This document shows, piece by piece, positions 7,734 to 14,904 of a stretch of 23,124 nucleotides of DNA. Location of the stretch: NCBI GenBank assembly GCA_964644555.1, contig CAZXWI010000016.1, positions 1 through 23,124 of the forward strand, read 5' to 3'. Position 1 is the first letter of the stretch; each line of letters starts with the position of its first letter. Made by a program: the position numbers and the translations under genes. Source of the stretch: RUG14186 sp964644555 (GTDB taxonomy: Bacteria; Bacillota; Clostridia; Eubacteriales; Anaerofustaceae). Under the pieces are notes generated by a model. It made no database searches. It was not told the origin of the DNA and worked only from the letters and a program-made list of their open reading frames with translations.

Positions 7734-8612
7734 TTATAATGTTATGTCGCCTGTATCTATCATTACACCGTCTGGGTTAAGTAGCACTGCAAACACCGCA
7801 AGACGGGTGTCATCATCGCCTGTGCAGGTGGACAAGGTGAGTATTTTGCTGCTGTCATCAACACTTGCCGATGAACTAATATATGATGAATAACTCAGAT
7901 CCGATATAAAAGATGCGATGCTGTAATACTCACTTGAACGGTAATCATACAGTACATCCACAACATTTACCGACACTACCTGATATACATATGTGCGGTC
8001 TTCAAGCATCATATAAATAAACGGATGCTGTTCATAGTAGTCCTGCTGTTTAAATCGTTTTAGCAATCCGAACATAGAACCGTCGAGCATAGCATGACCA
8101 TATATTACACTGTTTTGGTCATCAAACAAACTGCTGTTATCGCAATCTAAAAACAAACACCCTGCCGAACTGTATTCATCGTTAAACGAAACCATAAGGT
8201 AGTAGTCATTATTTGAACATTGTACAACGGGAAGGTCTATTTCACTGTCGGGAATAGTTATCCAGCCGACATAATCCGAATTTATCTTTTTTAATTCCGC
8301 ATATGATTTTGCCGATGACTCTTTATCGTTTTCGTTATCGATAATCGTTGAAATTCCGGGTTTCAGCGCTTGGAGCTGCTTTATTTCATCTCTTGCATAA
8401 ACACGCTTCGAAATATCGTCATATATAAGCATTGCCGATATAACCATAACAACGACACATACCGCAATCAAAATATCGTAAATCGGGCTTGATTTTTTCT
8501 TTGTGCCTTTTGTTTTTTTTGCTTTTATCTTCTTAGCTTTTATTTTCTTATTTGCTCTGCTTTTGTTATCTGTATCCAAATTTTTATCCTCTGTGGTTAG
8601 ATTATAACACAT
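7734..8612 (-). CDS. srtB: Class B sortase (SrtB-like)
   Basis: The protein of up to 292 residues is a membrane-anchored cysteine transpeptidase that would link sorting-signal proteins to peptidoglycan. It has a very basic cytoplasmic N-terminus (KKIKAKKIKAKKTKGTKKK), one membrane helix at about residues 45-64, then the sortase beta-barrel. The catalytic histidine is H173 in IYGHAMLDGSMFG, the cysteine is C263 in LTLSTC and the arginine is R270 in DDTRLAVFAVL. This order and the SKILTLSTC context fit class B. No substrate gene or sorting motif is visible in the window. The ATG at 8612 has no ribosome site. A TTG at residue 12 has GAGG 8 bases upstream and a TATAAT before that, so translation may begin there. 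It lies 6 bases after sigE, where sigG is usually found. Confidence 0.88.
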   Translation of the reverse strand: MCYNLTTEDKNLDTDNKSRANKKIKAKKIKAKKTKGTKKKSSPIYDILIAVCVVVMVISAMLIYDDISKRVYARDEIKQLQALKPGISTIIDNENDKESSAKSYAELKKINSDYVGWITIPDSEIDLPVVQCSNNDYYLMVSFNDEYSSAGCLFLDCDNSSLFDDQNSVIYGHAMLDGSMFGLLKRFKQQDYYEQHPFIYMMLEDRTYVYQVVSVNVVDVLYDYRSSEYYSIASFISDLSYSSYISSSASVDDSSKILTLSTCTGDDDTRLAVFAVLLNPDGVMIDTGDITL

Positions 8613-8618
8613 AAAGGA

Positions 8619-9212
8619 TTATTTTGATGTCTTAAGTATCTCTTTTTTTAGGTTGCCGATTATTTTCTTTTCCAGTCTTGAAATATACGACTGCGAAATA
8701 TTTAAAAAATCGGCAACTTCCTTTTGCGTTTTCCTTTCCGATTCATTTATTCCAAAACGCATACTTATTATTTCATAATCGGTATCTGATAAATTGTCCA
8801 ATGCTTCACGAAGTATTTGCTTTTCACATTCTTTTTCCAAATCGTTTCCCACAAAATTATCTTCTGCACACAATACATCGGATAGAACCAATTCGTTTCC
8901 GTCGGCATCATAATTAAGCGGCTCATCCAAAGACACTTCGGCTTTTCTCTTACAATTTTTCCTAATATACATCAATATTTCATTTTCTATGCATTTTGAT
9001 GCATATGTTGCCAGCTTAATACATTTTTGAGGATTATATGTATTCACAGCCTTTATCAAACCAATCGTGCCGATGGATATCAAATCTTCCAAATTATACA
9101 GATTAGATTCGAATTTTCTCGCAATATATACTACCAATCTGAGATTATGTTCCACCAAATAATTTTTGGCATCACTATCTCCCAACGAACACCGCATGGT
9201 AAACTCATACAT
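8619..9212 (-). CDS. Possible truncated sigma-E lacking the pro-sequence (downstream frame of the duplicated gene)
   Basis: After the duplication the downstream frame stays open from before 9212 to 8619. An ATG at 9212 overlaps the stop codon of the upstream fragment in the arrangement ATGTATGA, a layout that can support reinitiation by terminating ribosomes. Translation from it would give MYEFTMRCSLGDSDAKNYL and then the complete regions 2 to 4, 197 residues. It lacks the inhibitory pro-sequence and the LPPPLNKDEE segment. Other in-frame ATGs lie at 9260, 9245, 9242 and 9197, none with a strong ribosome site. Whether any product is made, and whether it is active, cannot be read from the sequence. 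Confidence 0.35.
   Translation of the reverse strand: MYEFTMRCSLGDSDAKNYLVEHNLRLVVYIARKFESNLYNLEDLISIGTIGLIKAVNTYNPQKCIKLATYASKCIENEILMYIRKNCKRKAEVSLDEPLNYDADGNELVLSDVLCAEDNFVGNDLEKECEKQILREALDNLSDTDYEIISMRFGINESERKTQKEVADFLNISQSYISRLEKKIIGNLKKEILKTSK
8873..9206. repeat. 334-bp tandem repeat, copy 1
   Basis: This unit is followed head to tail by an identical unit at 9207-9540; by reading base for base I find no mismatch. The 4-bp sequence ATAC lies at both ends and at the join (8873, 9207 and 9541), which is microhomology typical of slippage or illegitimate recombination. The unit length is not a multiple of three, so it shifts the sigE frame. Confidence 0.97.
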
Positions 9213-9540
9213 CGGATAGAACCAATTCGTTTCCGTCGGCATCATAATTAAGCGGCTCATCCAAAGACACTTCGGCTTTTCTCTTACAATTTTTCCTAAT
9301 ATACATCAATATTTCATTTTCTATGCATTTTGATGCATATGTTGCCAGCTTAATACATTTTTGAGGATTATATGTATTCACAGCCTTTATCAAACCAATC
9401 GTGCCGATGGATATCAAATCTTCCAAATTATACAGATTAGATTCGAATTTTCTCGCAATATATACTACCAATCTGAGATTATGTTCCACCAAATAATTTT
9501 TGGCATCACTATCTCCCAACGAACACCGCATGGTAAACTC
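9207..9540. repeat. 334-bp tandem repeat, copy 2
   Basis: Identical to 8873-9206 and directly adjoining it. It carries codons for sigma-E region 2 and the start of region 3. The pair lies wholly inside sigE and touches neither spoIIGA nor the sortase gene. Confidence 0.97.
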
Positions 9541-9631
9541 ATACTCTTCGTCTTTATTAAGCGGCGGAGGTAAATATTCATACGAACTGACAAAGTATAC
9601 ACCGTTTTCGAATAGAATATCTTTTATCTTT

Positions 9632-10507
9632 TCAATAAGTTTTTTTATCATACATTCCTCCTGTTTTGAAAATTATCGGATTGAATATACCGTCAAATTC
9701 GCTGTATGAGAAATCACCTCCGACAACGGTTACATTCTCAATTATGTAATTTCCCGAAAAAATCATCTTATCTATTCTCACACTCAATAAATATTTGCAC
9801 CCTGAAACAGTATTTACCTTTGTTACACCGCAATGAGTGAATATATCGTAATCCAAGCTGCGGTAACATTTCAAATATTCGTCGTAGGAATCAAAACTTA
9901 ATGTTTCTGTTTTGCATATATTTTTCATTATCCTATTGCTTATTACGACCACGCTTTCGCCACTAAGTGTTCTTATAAAATTTCCCGTATCGGCATAAAG
10001 AAAAATTTCTTTGATTATTTTATCCGAAAACAATATTTCAGCTTCGTATATTCCGCTTATTTGCACAGACTTATTAAAAATAAATGTATCGAATATATAA
10101 ATCAAAACATACCCTATCAAAAAACCCGATACAATATCAAATAATCCTACCGAATCATCCATTTTATAAAACAGATCTTTTACGCCGAAATACTTAACGA
10201 ACAAAACTGATCCTGCAAGAATAAAAGTGTAGATATAAATCAAAAAAAGGTTTTTGAAAAAATTCTTTATCTTGCGTGGCTTTGTTACGAAAAAAGCAGA
10301 AATAAACAGCGTAAGAAATTTGAAAATATTGCTAAGATAAAGATAGCCCTTTATAAATATTAATGTGATAAACAACGTTTCGAGAATACTCACCAAAATA
10401 TTGCAAAACATTATCCGGTTAATACAATTTTTCTTACATACCCAATTCAAAACGATGTAATCAGCAACAAAGTTTACGAGAATAATATCTTCAATATAAA
10501 CATACAT
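9632..10507 (-). CDS. spoIIGA: SpoIIGA, pro-sigma-E processing aspartic protease
   Basis: This 291-residue protein is the sporulation protease that cleaves the pro-sequence from pro-sigma-E in the mother cell. The N-terminal half has about five hydrophobic helices (residues 1 to about 145). The C-terminal half is a cytoplasmic retropepsin-like domain with the catalytic motif YADTGNFIRTLSGESVVVIS, active-site D173. The late motif FDGIFNPIIF is also typical. The ATG at 10507 has GGAG 10 bases upstream. Its end overlaps the sigE start by 20 bases, so the two are translationally coupled as in other spore formers. Protease and sigma factor face no other candidate partners here. The gene itself looks intact even though its substrate gene is broken. 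Confidence 0.93.
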   Translation of the reverse strand: MYVYIEDIILVNFVADYIVLNWVCKKNCINRIMFCNILVSILETLFITLIFIKGYLYLSNIFKFLTLFISAFFVTKPRKIKNFFKNLFLIYIYTFILAGSVLFVKYFGVKDLFYKMDDSVGLFDIVSGFLIGYVLIYIFDTFIFNKSVQISGIYEAEILFSDKIIKEIFLYADTGNFIRTLSGESVVVISNRIMKNICKTETLSFDSYDEYLKCYRSLDYDIFTHCGVTKVNTVSGCKYLLSVRIDKMIFSGNYIIENVTVVGGDFSYSEFDGIFNPIIFKTGGMYDKKTY

Positions 10508-10527
10508 TAACTCATTTCTCCGAATTC

Positions 10528-10560
10528 AGTATACAACCATATGAAAAAATATTTTGTCAT
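10528..10560 (-). promoter_or_regulatory. Possible Spo0A-controlled promoter of spoIIGA-sigE
   Basis: On the minus strand ATGACA (10555-10560) and TATACT (10528-10533) resemble -35 and -10 boxes but are 21 bases apart, too far for ordinary sigma-A use. The Bacillus spoIIG promoter has similarly over-long spacing (22) and is activated by Spo0A. TGACAAA (10553-10559), one base from the 0A box TGNCGAA, overlaps the -35. The match is suggestive, not proof. Confidence 0.45.
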
Positions 10561-10584
10561 CTTATAATCAGCCCTATGCACAAA

Positions 10585-10610
10585 AATAATATAAACCGAA
10601 TAATATAAAC
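10585..10610. repeat. 12-bp direct repeat AATAATATAAAC, two copies 14 bp apart
   Basis: AATAATATAAAC occurs at 10585-10596 and 10599-10610, between the divergent spoIIGA and importer genes and just before the importer's ribosome site. It could be an operator or an AT-rich coincidence. Confidence 0.5.
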
Positions 10611-10636
10611 AGAAAACTCATAAAGGAGATTTTGGA

Positions 10637-11617
10637 ATGAAAAAAATCCTAATTTTTACTTTAATTGTCATGATGTGCGTCTTCACATTTGCGGCATGTA
10701 CCGAAAAAAGCGAAGATCTCACAATAATTAAAGTAAATGAAGTTACGCATTCAGTGTTCTATGCACCGCAATATGCGGCAATATCTCTGGGTTATTTCGA
10801 AGAGGAAGGACTTTGCATAGAACTCACCAACGGAGGCGGTGCCGACAAAACCATGACAGCACTCATAAGCGGAGATGCACAAATCGGATTATGTGGGCCA
10901 GAAGCCACCATATACGCTTACAATCAAGGCAATGAGGACTATGCTCAAAGCTTTGCACAGCTTACCCAATGCGACGGCTCGTTTTTGCTGTCAAGAGCAA
11001 ATATCGAAAATTTCACGATTGATATGCTCAAAGGTTCTACCATAATCGGGGGAAGAAAAGGCGGTATGCCGGTAATGGTGCTGGAATGGATACTCAAGAA
11101 AAACTCTCTTACTCCGGGAGTGGATGTAATAATTGACACTTCTATTGCATTCAATGCCATGGCAGGAGCCTTTATAGGAGGCACGGGTGATTATGTTTCG
11201 TTATTCGAACCGACCGCAACCTCCATGCAAAATTCAGGTAATGGTTATATCGTAATGTCGCTGGGAGAGGAAAGCGGCAAAGTCCCATATACAGCATATT
11301 GTGCAAAGAAAAGCTATATAAAAGAGAATCCCGAAATTATATCCAAATTCACAAAGGCAATAAATAAAGCGCAAATTTTTGTTTACGAAAACGATGCTGC
11401 AACAGTTGCCGAAACAATTTCGGAATTTTTCCCCGATACTTCAATAGAAGATCTTATAAGTGCAATACAAAGTTATAAAGATATAAATGCATATGCTCTA
11501 AACACCGAATTTACAAAAGAATCGTTTGATCTTTTGCAGGATATAGTTATAAACGCAGGTGAACTTACCGAAAAAGTAAATTACTTTGACTTGGTTTGCA
11601 CAGAGTTTATGCACTAA
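10637..11617 (+). CDS. ABC importer substrate-binding lipoprotein, SsuA/ThiY-like (NMT1 family)
   Basis: This 326-residue protein is the ligand-binding part of an importer of the nitrate/sulfonate/taurine/pyrimidine-precursor group. The signal peptide ends in the lipobox FAAC with lipidated C21, so it is tethered outside the membrane. The mature part opens with the family stretch VTHSVFYAPQYAAISLGYFEEEGL, then GGGADKTMTALISGDAQIGLCGPEA, the usual ligand-cleft elements. ATG 10637 has AAAGGAG upstream. It is followed 11 bases later by the ATPase gene. The ligand cannot be read from sequence: a thiamine precursor, riboflavin, sulfonate or nitrate are all seen in this family, and no TPP or FMN riboswitch is evident in the 129-base leader, nor biosynthetic genes beside it. 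Confidence 0.85.
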   Translation: MKKILIFTLIVMMCVFTFAACTEKSEDLTIIKVNEVTHSVFYAPQYAAISLGYFEEEGLCIELTNGGGADKTMTALISGDAQIGLCGPEATIYAYNQGNEDYAQSFAQLTQCDGSFLLSRANIENFTIDMLKGSTIIGGRKGGMPVMVLEWILKKNSLTPGVDVIIDTSIAFNAMAGAFIGGTGDYVSLFEPTATSMQNSGNGYIVMSLGEESGKVPYTAYCAKKSYIKENPEIISKFTKAINKAQIFVYENDAATVAETISEFFPDTSIEDLISAIQSYKDINAYALNTEFTKESFDLLQDIVINAGELTEKVNYFDLVCTEFMH

Positions 11618-11628
11618 AAGGAGGAAAT

Positions 11629-12378
11629 ATGGAGCCTTTAGTCTCTTTGCAAAATATTCAAAAAACATATCAGACACCCGCTGAAGAAACTATTGCGATT
11701 AAAGGCTTTTCTTTGGATATTTACAAAGGTGATTTTATTGCACTGGTTGGGCCGAGCGGATGCGGCAAATCGACTGTACTATCCATAATCGCAGATCTTG
11801 ATAAACCCACCGGCGGAAAGATAATAAAAAAGGATAATGTTACCACAGGCTATATGCTGCAGCACGATCACCTTTTTAATTGGAAAAGTATATATAAAAA
11901 TGCAATAATAGGACTTGAAATACAAAAACGAAATACCGCCGAAAATTCACAATATGTAATCGAGCTTTTGAAAAAATACGGACTCTATGAATTCAGAAAC
12001 GCATACCCCAAGCAACTCTCCGGAGGTATGCGCCAAAGAGCGGCTCTGATAAGAACCCTTGCCATCAAGCCCGATATTCTGCTTTTGGATGAGCCATTCA
12101 GTGCGCTTGATTACCAAACAAGGTTAAATGTCAGCGAAGATATTGCGAATATAATTTCAAAAGAAAACAAGACCGCTGTTTTGGTTACTCACGATTTATC
12201 CGAAGCGATAAGCATCGCTGATAAAGTCGTGGTAATGAGTTCTCGCCCATCTCAGATAAAAAATATATACGATATTCATTTTGAAAAAGGTTCTTCCGTT
12301 ATGCAAAAGCGCCGACATCCCGATTTTGCCAAGTATTACGATAAGATATGGAGGGATATAGATAAAAATGAAAGTTGA
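11629..12378 (+). CDS. ABC importer ATPase, SsuB/TauB/ThiZ-like
   Basis: The 249-residue cytoplasmic ATPase powers the importer encoded on either side. Walker A is GPSGCGKST at residues 41-49, the Q loop is in YMLQHDHLFNW, the signature is LSGGMRQR, Walker B is ILLLDEPFSALD and the switch histidine is in LVTHDLSEA. MLQHDHLFNWKS, with the aromatic residue after LF, is typical of the nitrate/sulfonate/taurine subfamily. The start is the ATG at 11629 with AAGGAGG 5 bases upstream; an earlier in-frame ATG at 11596 lies inside the preceding gene. The 3' end overlaps the permease gene by 11 bases, which indicates coupled translation. Confidence 0.9.
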   Translation: MEPLVSLQNIQKTYQTPAEETIAIKGFSLDIYKGDFIALVGPSGCGKSTVLSIIADLDKPTGGKIIKKDNVTTGYMLQHDHLFNWKSIYKNAIIGLEIQKRNTAENSQYVIELLKKYGLYEFRNAYPKQLSGGMRQRAALIRTLAIKPDILLLDEPFSALDYQTRLNVSEDIANIISKENKTAVLVTHDLSEAISIADKVVVMSSRPSQIKNIYDIHFEKGSSVMQKRRHPDFAKYYDKIWRDIDKNES

Positions 12379-13174
12379 TATATCTTGTGAAAGAAGTGAA
12401 TATTTAAAGAAGCTGAAAAAAGAAAATATTTATGTGAAAATATTTCAAGCGGCAATTCTCGTTTTATTAATAGGCATTTGGCAAATATTGGCAGATTCAG
12501 GTAAAATAGATACTTTCATAACAAGTTCACCGAAAGAAATAGCAATATCACTTAAAAACCTTTTTATTAGCGGTCAGCTTTTGAATAATGTATTTGTCAG
12601 TACGTATGAAACTCTTATCGGATTTACCCTAGGCTTAATAATAGGTACAATAAGCGCCGTAATACTTTGGTGGTTTCCAATGGTAAGCAAAGTGTTAGAC
12701 CCGTACCTCACTGTTTTGAACGCACTGCCGAAAGTCGCCCTCGGTCCTGTAATAATAATTTGGGCAGGAGCCGGAATGCAATCCATAATCATCATGGCGC
12801 TGCTTATTTCCACAATTTCAACGATAATCGGACTATATACAGGATTTAAGGAAACTGATTACACCACGATTAACTTAGTCAAAACTTTCGGAGCAAACAA
12901 ACTTCAGATTTTGTTTAAAGTGTTACTTCCCTCCTCGTGCGCCAATTTCATAAGCATGACAAAAATAAATATAGGACTAAGCTGGGTCGGAGTCATCATG
13001 GGCGAGTTTCTCGTGAGCAAAGAAGGTATAGGATATCTTATCATGTACGGCTCTCAAGTGTTTAATCTCACATTGGTAATGGCGGGAATAATACTCGTTT
13101 GTATTCTTGCTTCAACGATGTATTTTATGATATTTTTAATCGAAAAAGCACTAAAAAAGAAGTTCGATTTCTAA
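12368..13174 (+). CDS. ABC importer permease, SsuC/ThiX-like
   Basis: This 268-residue membrane protein has about six hydrophobic helices, the first at about residues 25-42. The ATPase-docking EAA loop is seen as FGANKLQILFKVLLPSSCANFISMTKINIGLSWVGVIMGEF, typical of the BPD-transport permeases for nitrate, sulfonate and taurine. One permease gene with one ATPase gene implies a homodimeric channel. The ATG overlaps the ATPase gene by 11 bases. A strong terminator follows 14 bases after the stop, so the three genes form a closed operon. Confidence 0.9.
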   Translation: MKVDISCERSEYLKKLKKENIYVKIFQAAILVLLIGIWQILADSGKIDTFITSSPKEIAISLKNLFISGQLLNNVFVSTYETLIGFTLGLIIGTISAVILWWFPMVSKVLDPYLTVLNALPKVALGPVIIIWAGAGMQSIIIMALLISTISTIIGLYTGFKETDYTTINLVKTFGANKLQILFKVLLPSSCANFISMTKINIGLSWVGVIMGEFLVSKEGIGYLIMYGSQVFNLTLVMAGIILVCILASTMYFMIFLIEKALKKKFDF

Positions 13175-13188
13175 TGGTAATTTAATGC

Positions 13189-13219
13189 AAAAAAATCCCT
13201 TGAAATAGGGATTTTTTTG
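13189..13219 (+). terminator. Rho-independent terminator of the importer operon
   Basis: AAAAAAATCCCT pairs with AGGGATTTTTTT around TGAAAT, with the T run built into the right arm. The A run on the left would let it work on the minus strand too. Confidence 0.9.
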
Positions 13220-13240
13220 TAGTTTTTCGTTCGATTTATA

Positions 13241-13269
13241 TTGTTAAAAACATCATTTTATGGTATAAT
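13241..13269 (+). promoter_or_regulatory. ftsE: Sigma-A-type promoter of ftsE-ftsX-M23
   Basis: TTGTTA (13241-13246), a 17-base spacer and TATAAT (13264-13269), with TGG just before the -10 as an extended element. It lies between the importer terminator and ftsE, giving a leader of about 26 bases. This is the best promoter match in the window. Confidence 0.8.
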
Positions 13270-13273
13270 TTGC

Positions 13274-13289
13274 TTAATAAATTTATTAA
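13274..13289. repeat. Perfect 16-bp palindrome at the ftsE transcription start
   Basis: TTAATAAATTTATTAA is a perfect inverted repeat without a spacer. It covers the predicted start of transcription and ends where the AAGG ribosome site begins, a position suited to a repressor operator. It is all A and T, so chance is a real alternative. Confidence 0.45.
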
Positions 13290-13301
13290 GGATTTTATGA
13301 G

Positions 13302-13982
13302 ATGATCGAACTTAAAAATGTATCGAAAATATATGACGAAGAAGAAAGTTTTGCTCTTAGTAATATAAATTTAACAATAAACCAAGGGGAATTTGTATTC
13401 CTTGTAGGCAAAAGCGGAGCAGGCAAATCAACTTTAATCAAAATGCTTCTTCGTGAAGTATCCCCAAGCGAAGGAACAATATCTGTTTCGGGTGCGGATC
13501 TTAACACAATAAAAGAAAGAGATCTGCCGTTTTACCGAAGAAAAATAGGAATAGTATTTCAAGACTACAGACTTTTGGAAAACAAAACCGTTTTTGAAAA
13601 TGTGGCTTTTGCCATGGAAGCTGTACAGACTCCAACCAAAACCATCCAGCGAATAGTGCCGAAAATTTTAAATATGGTCGGTTTAAGAGATAAATCAAGA
13701 AAATATCCCGACACATTATCTGGCGGCGAACAGCAAAGGGTGGCAATCGCTCGTTCTATAGTCAATAATCCCAAAATACTCATATGCGACGAACCTACGG
13801 GCAACCTCGATCCGGTAACAAGTGCCGGAATTATGAACCTGCTTTTGGATATCAACAAGCTCGGTACGACGGTAATCGTGGCAACGCACGACATAACCAT
13901 GGTCGACAGAATGAAAAAACGTGTTATTTCATTGCAAAAAGGCAACATTGTCAATGACAGAGTAGGAGGTTACTATAATTGA
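13302..13982 (+). CDS. ftsE: Cell division ATPase FtsE
   Basis: The 226-residue ATP-binding subunit of the FtsEX complex switches cell-wall hydrolases on at the division site or along the wall. Walker A is GKSGAGKST at residues 36-44, the signature is LSGGEQQR, Walker B is ILICDEPTGNLD and the switch histidine is in VATHD. The Q-loop segment FQDYRLLENKTVFENVAFAME is characteristic of FtsE rather than other MacB-like ATPases. The ATG at 13302 has AAGG about 10 bases upstream. It overlaps ftsX by 4 bases. Length and motifs are normal. With ftsX and the M23 gene it makes a functional unit seen widely in Gram-positives. Confidence 0.95.
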   Translation: MIELKNVSKIYDEEESFALSNINLTINQGEFVFLVGKSGAGKSTLIKMLLREVSPSEGTISVSGADLNTIKERDLPFYRRKIGIVFQDYRLLENKTVFENVAFAMEAVQTPTKTIQRIVPKILNMVGLRDKSRKYPDTLSGGEQQRVAIARSIVNNPKILICDEPTGNLDPVTSAGIMNLLLDINKLGTTVIVATHDITMVDRMKKRVISLQKGNIVNDRVGGYYN

Positions 13983-14884
13983 AACTCTTTTCGTTCAAAA
14001 ACTTTTTCAGAGATGCAATACAGAATATAAGACGAAATTCGGTCATGAGTGTGGCAAGTATTTTGTCGGTAGTATGTGCATTGGTAATAGTCGGAGTTGT
14101 ATTGGCTCTTGCCATAAATATTAATTACATAACTGACAATATCGAAAGCAATCTTGAACTTAAGGTTTACCTTAACGATAACATTCCATCGATAGTTCAA
14201 GACGAAATATATAAAACGATCGTTTCTCTCGATGGTGTCGAAGATGTAACATACGAATCAAAAGCAGATGCACTCAAATCATTCAAAGAATCACTGGGCT
14301 CGGAAAACGCATCGATAATTTCAAATTACACCGTTGAAAATTCACCGCTTCCCGCTGCATTTATCGTAAAATTCACAGAAGCTCGATTTATAGAACCTGC
14401 TTATAACCAAGCGATCAAAATGGACGGGGTTAAAGATGCGGTTTACGGCGAAGATACCGTAAACAAACTCATACAATTCAACAAATTTGCCAATACGGTT
14501 ACATGGGTGGTTTCGGCCATACTCAGCTTAATTGCCGTATTCATAATATTCAACACCACTAAATTAACGGTATTCTCAAGACGCAACGAAATATCGATAA
14601 TGAAATATGTGGGAGCAACGGATTGGTATATAAGATTCCCATTCTTAATCGAAGGCACATTGCTTGGATTATTCGGGGCTGTATTTTCGATTTTGATGCT
14701 TCGCAATCTGTATTATTTCGTAGCCGGAATATTGCAAGGTTCGCTGTCGATTCTACCTCTCGGACAAACCTTAGCACCAGCAGGCTTTGTAATGAGCCGA
14801 ATCGCTGTAATATTCTTGATATACGGTATATTGCTCGGCACTATCGGCAGTTCGTTCTCAATCAAAAAATTCTTACATGTTTAA
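13979..14884 (+). CDS. ftsX: Cell division protein FtsX
   Basis: This 301-residue membrane partner of FtsE passes ATPase motion to an extracellular wall hydrolase. It has a basic N-terminal tail, a first helix at about residues 22-48, a large outer loop of about 120 residues (LELKVYLNDNIPSIVQDEIY, SLDGVEDVTYESKADALKSF) and then three helices, the FtsX/MacB layout. The segment RRNEISIMKYVGATDWYIRFPFLIEGTLLGLFGA is the conserved cytoplasmic coupling region. The start is TTG, overlapping the ftsE stop (TTGA), with GTAGGAGG 9 bases upstream; no ATG serves. It is followed 20 bases later by the M23 hydrolase gene. Confidence 0.95.
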   Translation: MKLFSFKNFFRDAIQNIRRNSVMSVASILSVVCALVIVGVVLALAININYITDNIESNLELKVYLNDNIPSIVQDEIYKTIVSLDGVEDVTYESKADALKSFKESLGSENASIISNYTVENSPLPAAFIVKFTEARFIEPAYNQAIKMDGVKDAVYGEDTVNKLIQFNKFANTVTWVVSAILSLIAVFIIFNTTKLTVFSRRNEISIMKYVGATDWYIRFPFLIEGTLLGLFGAVFSILMLRNLYYFVAGILQGSLSILPLGQTLAPAGFVMSRIAVIFLIYGILLGTIGSSFSIKKFLHV

Positions 14885-14904
14885 ATTGAAAATGCGGAGT
14901 TACT

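Larger units (their letters stand above)
8619..9651 (-). pseudogene. sigE: sigE (pro-sigma-E) disrupted by an internal tandem duplication
   Basis: Sigma-E directs mother-cell transcription early in sporulation. It is made as an inactive pro-protein that SpoIIGA cleaves. Here the frame opens at ATG 9651 with AGGAGG upstream and overlaps the end of spoIIGA by 20 bases. It encodes the basic pro-sequence, the conserved LPPPLNKDEE, region 2 (NLRLVVYIARKF, LEDLISIGTIGLIKAVNTYNP, IKLATYASKCIENEILMYIRKN) and SLDEPLNYDADGNELVLSDV, then stops at 9205. The stop arises at the join of a perfect 334-bp tandem repeat. The second copy and the rest of the gene continue in another frame to 8619 and hold region 2 again, region 3 and region 4 (TQKEVADFLNISQSYISRLEKK). 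Removing one copy gives an uninterrupted 232-residue protein, close to the 239 residues of Bacillus subtilis SigE. No other lesion is seen. Confidence 0.9.

Noticed and set aside
9027..9573. Two near-identical plus-strand open frames of 70-79 codons within sigE
   Set aside because: They are the antisense of the duplicated sigE segment; they have no ribosome site or recognisable product.
10508..10636. TPP or other riboswitch before the ThiY/SsuA-like gene
   Set aside because: The 129-base leader is AT-rich and lacks the conserved CTGAGA and ACCTGATCTGG-type elements or any strong multi-stem fold.
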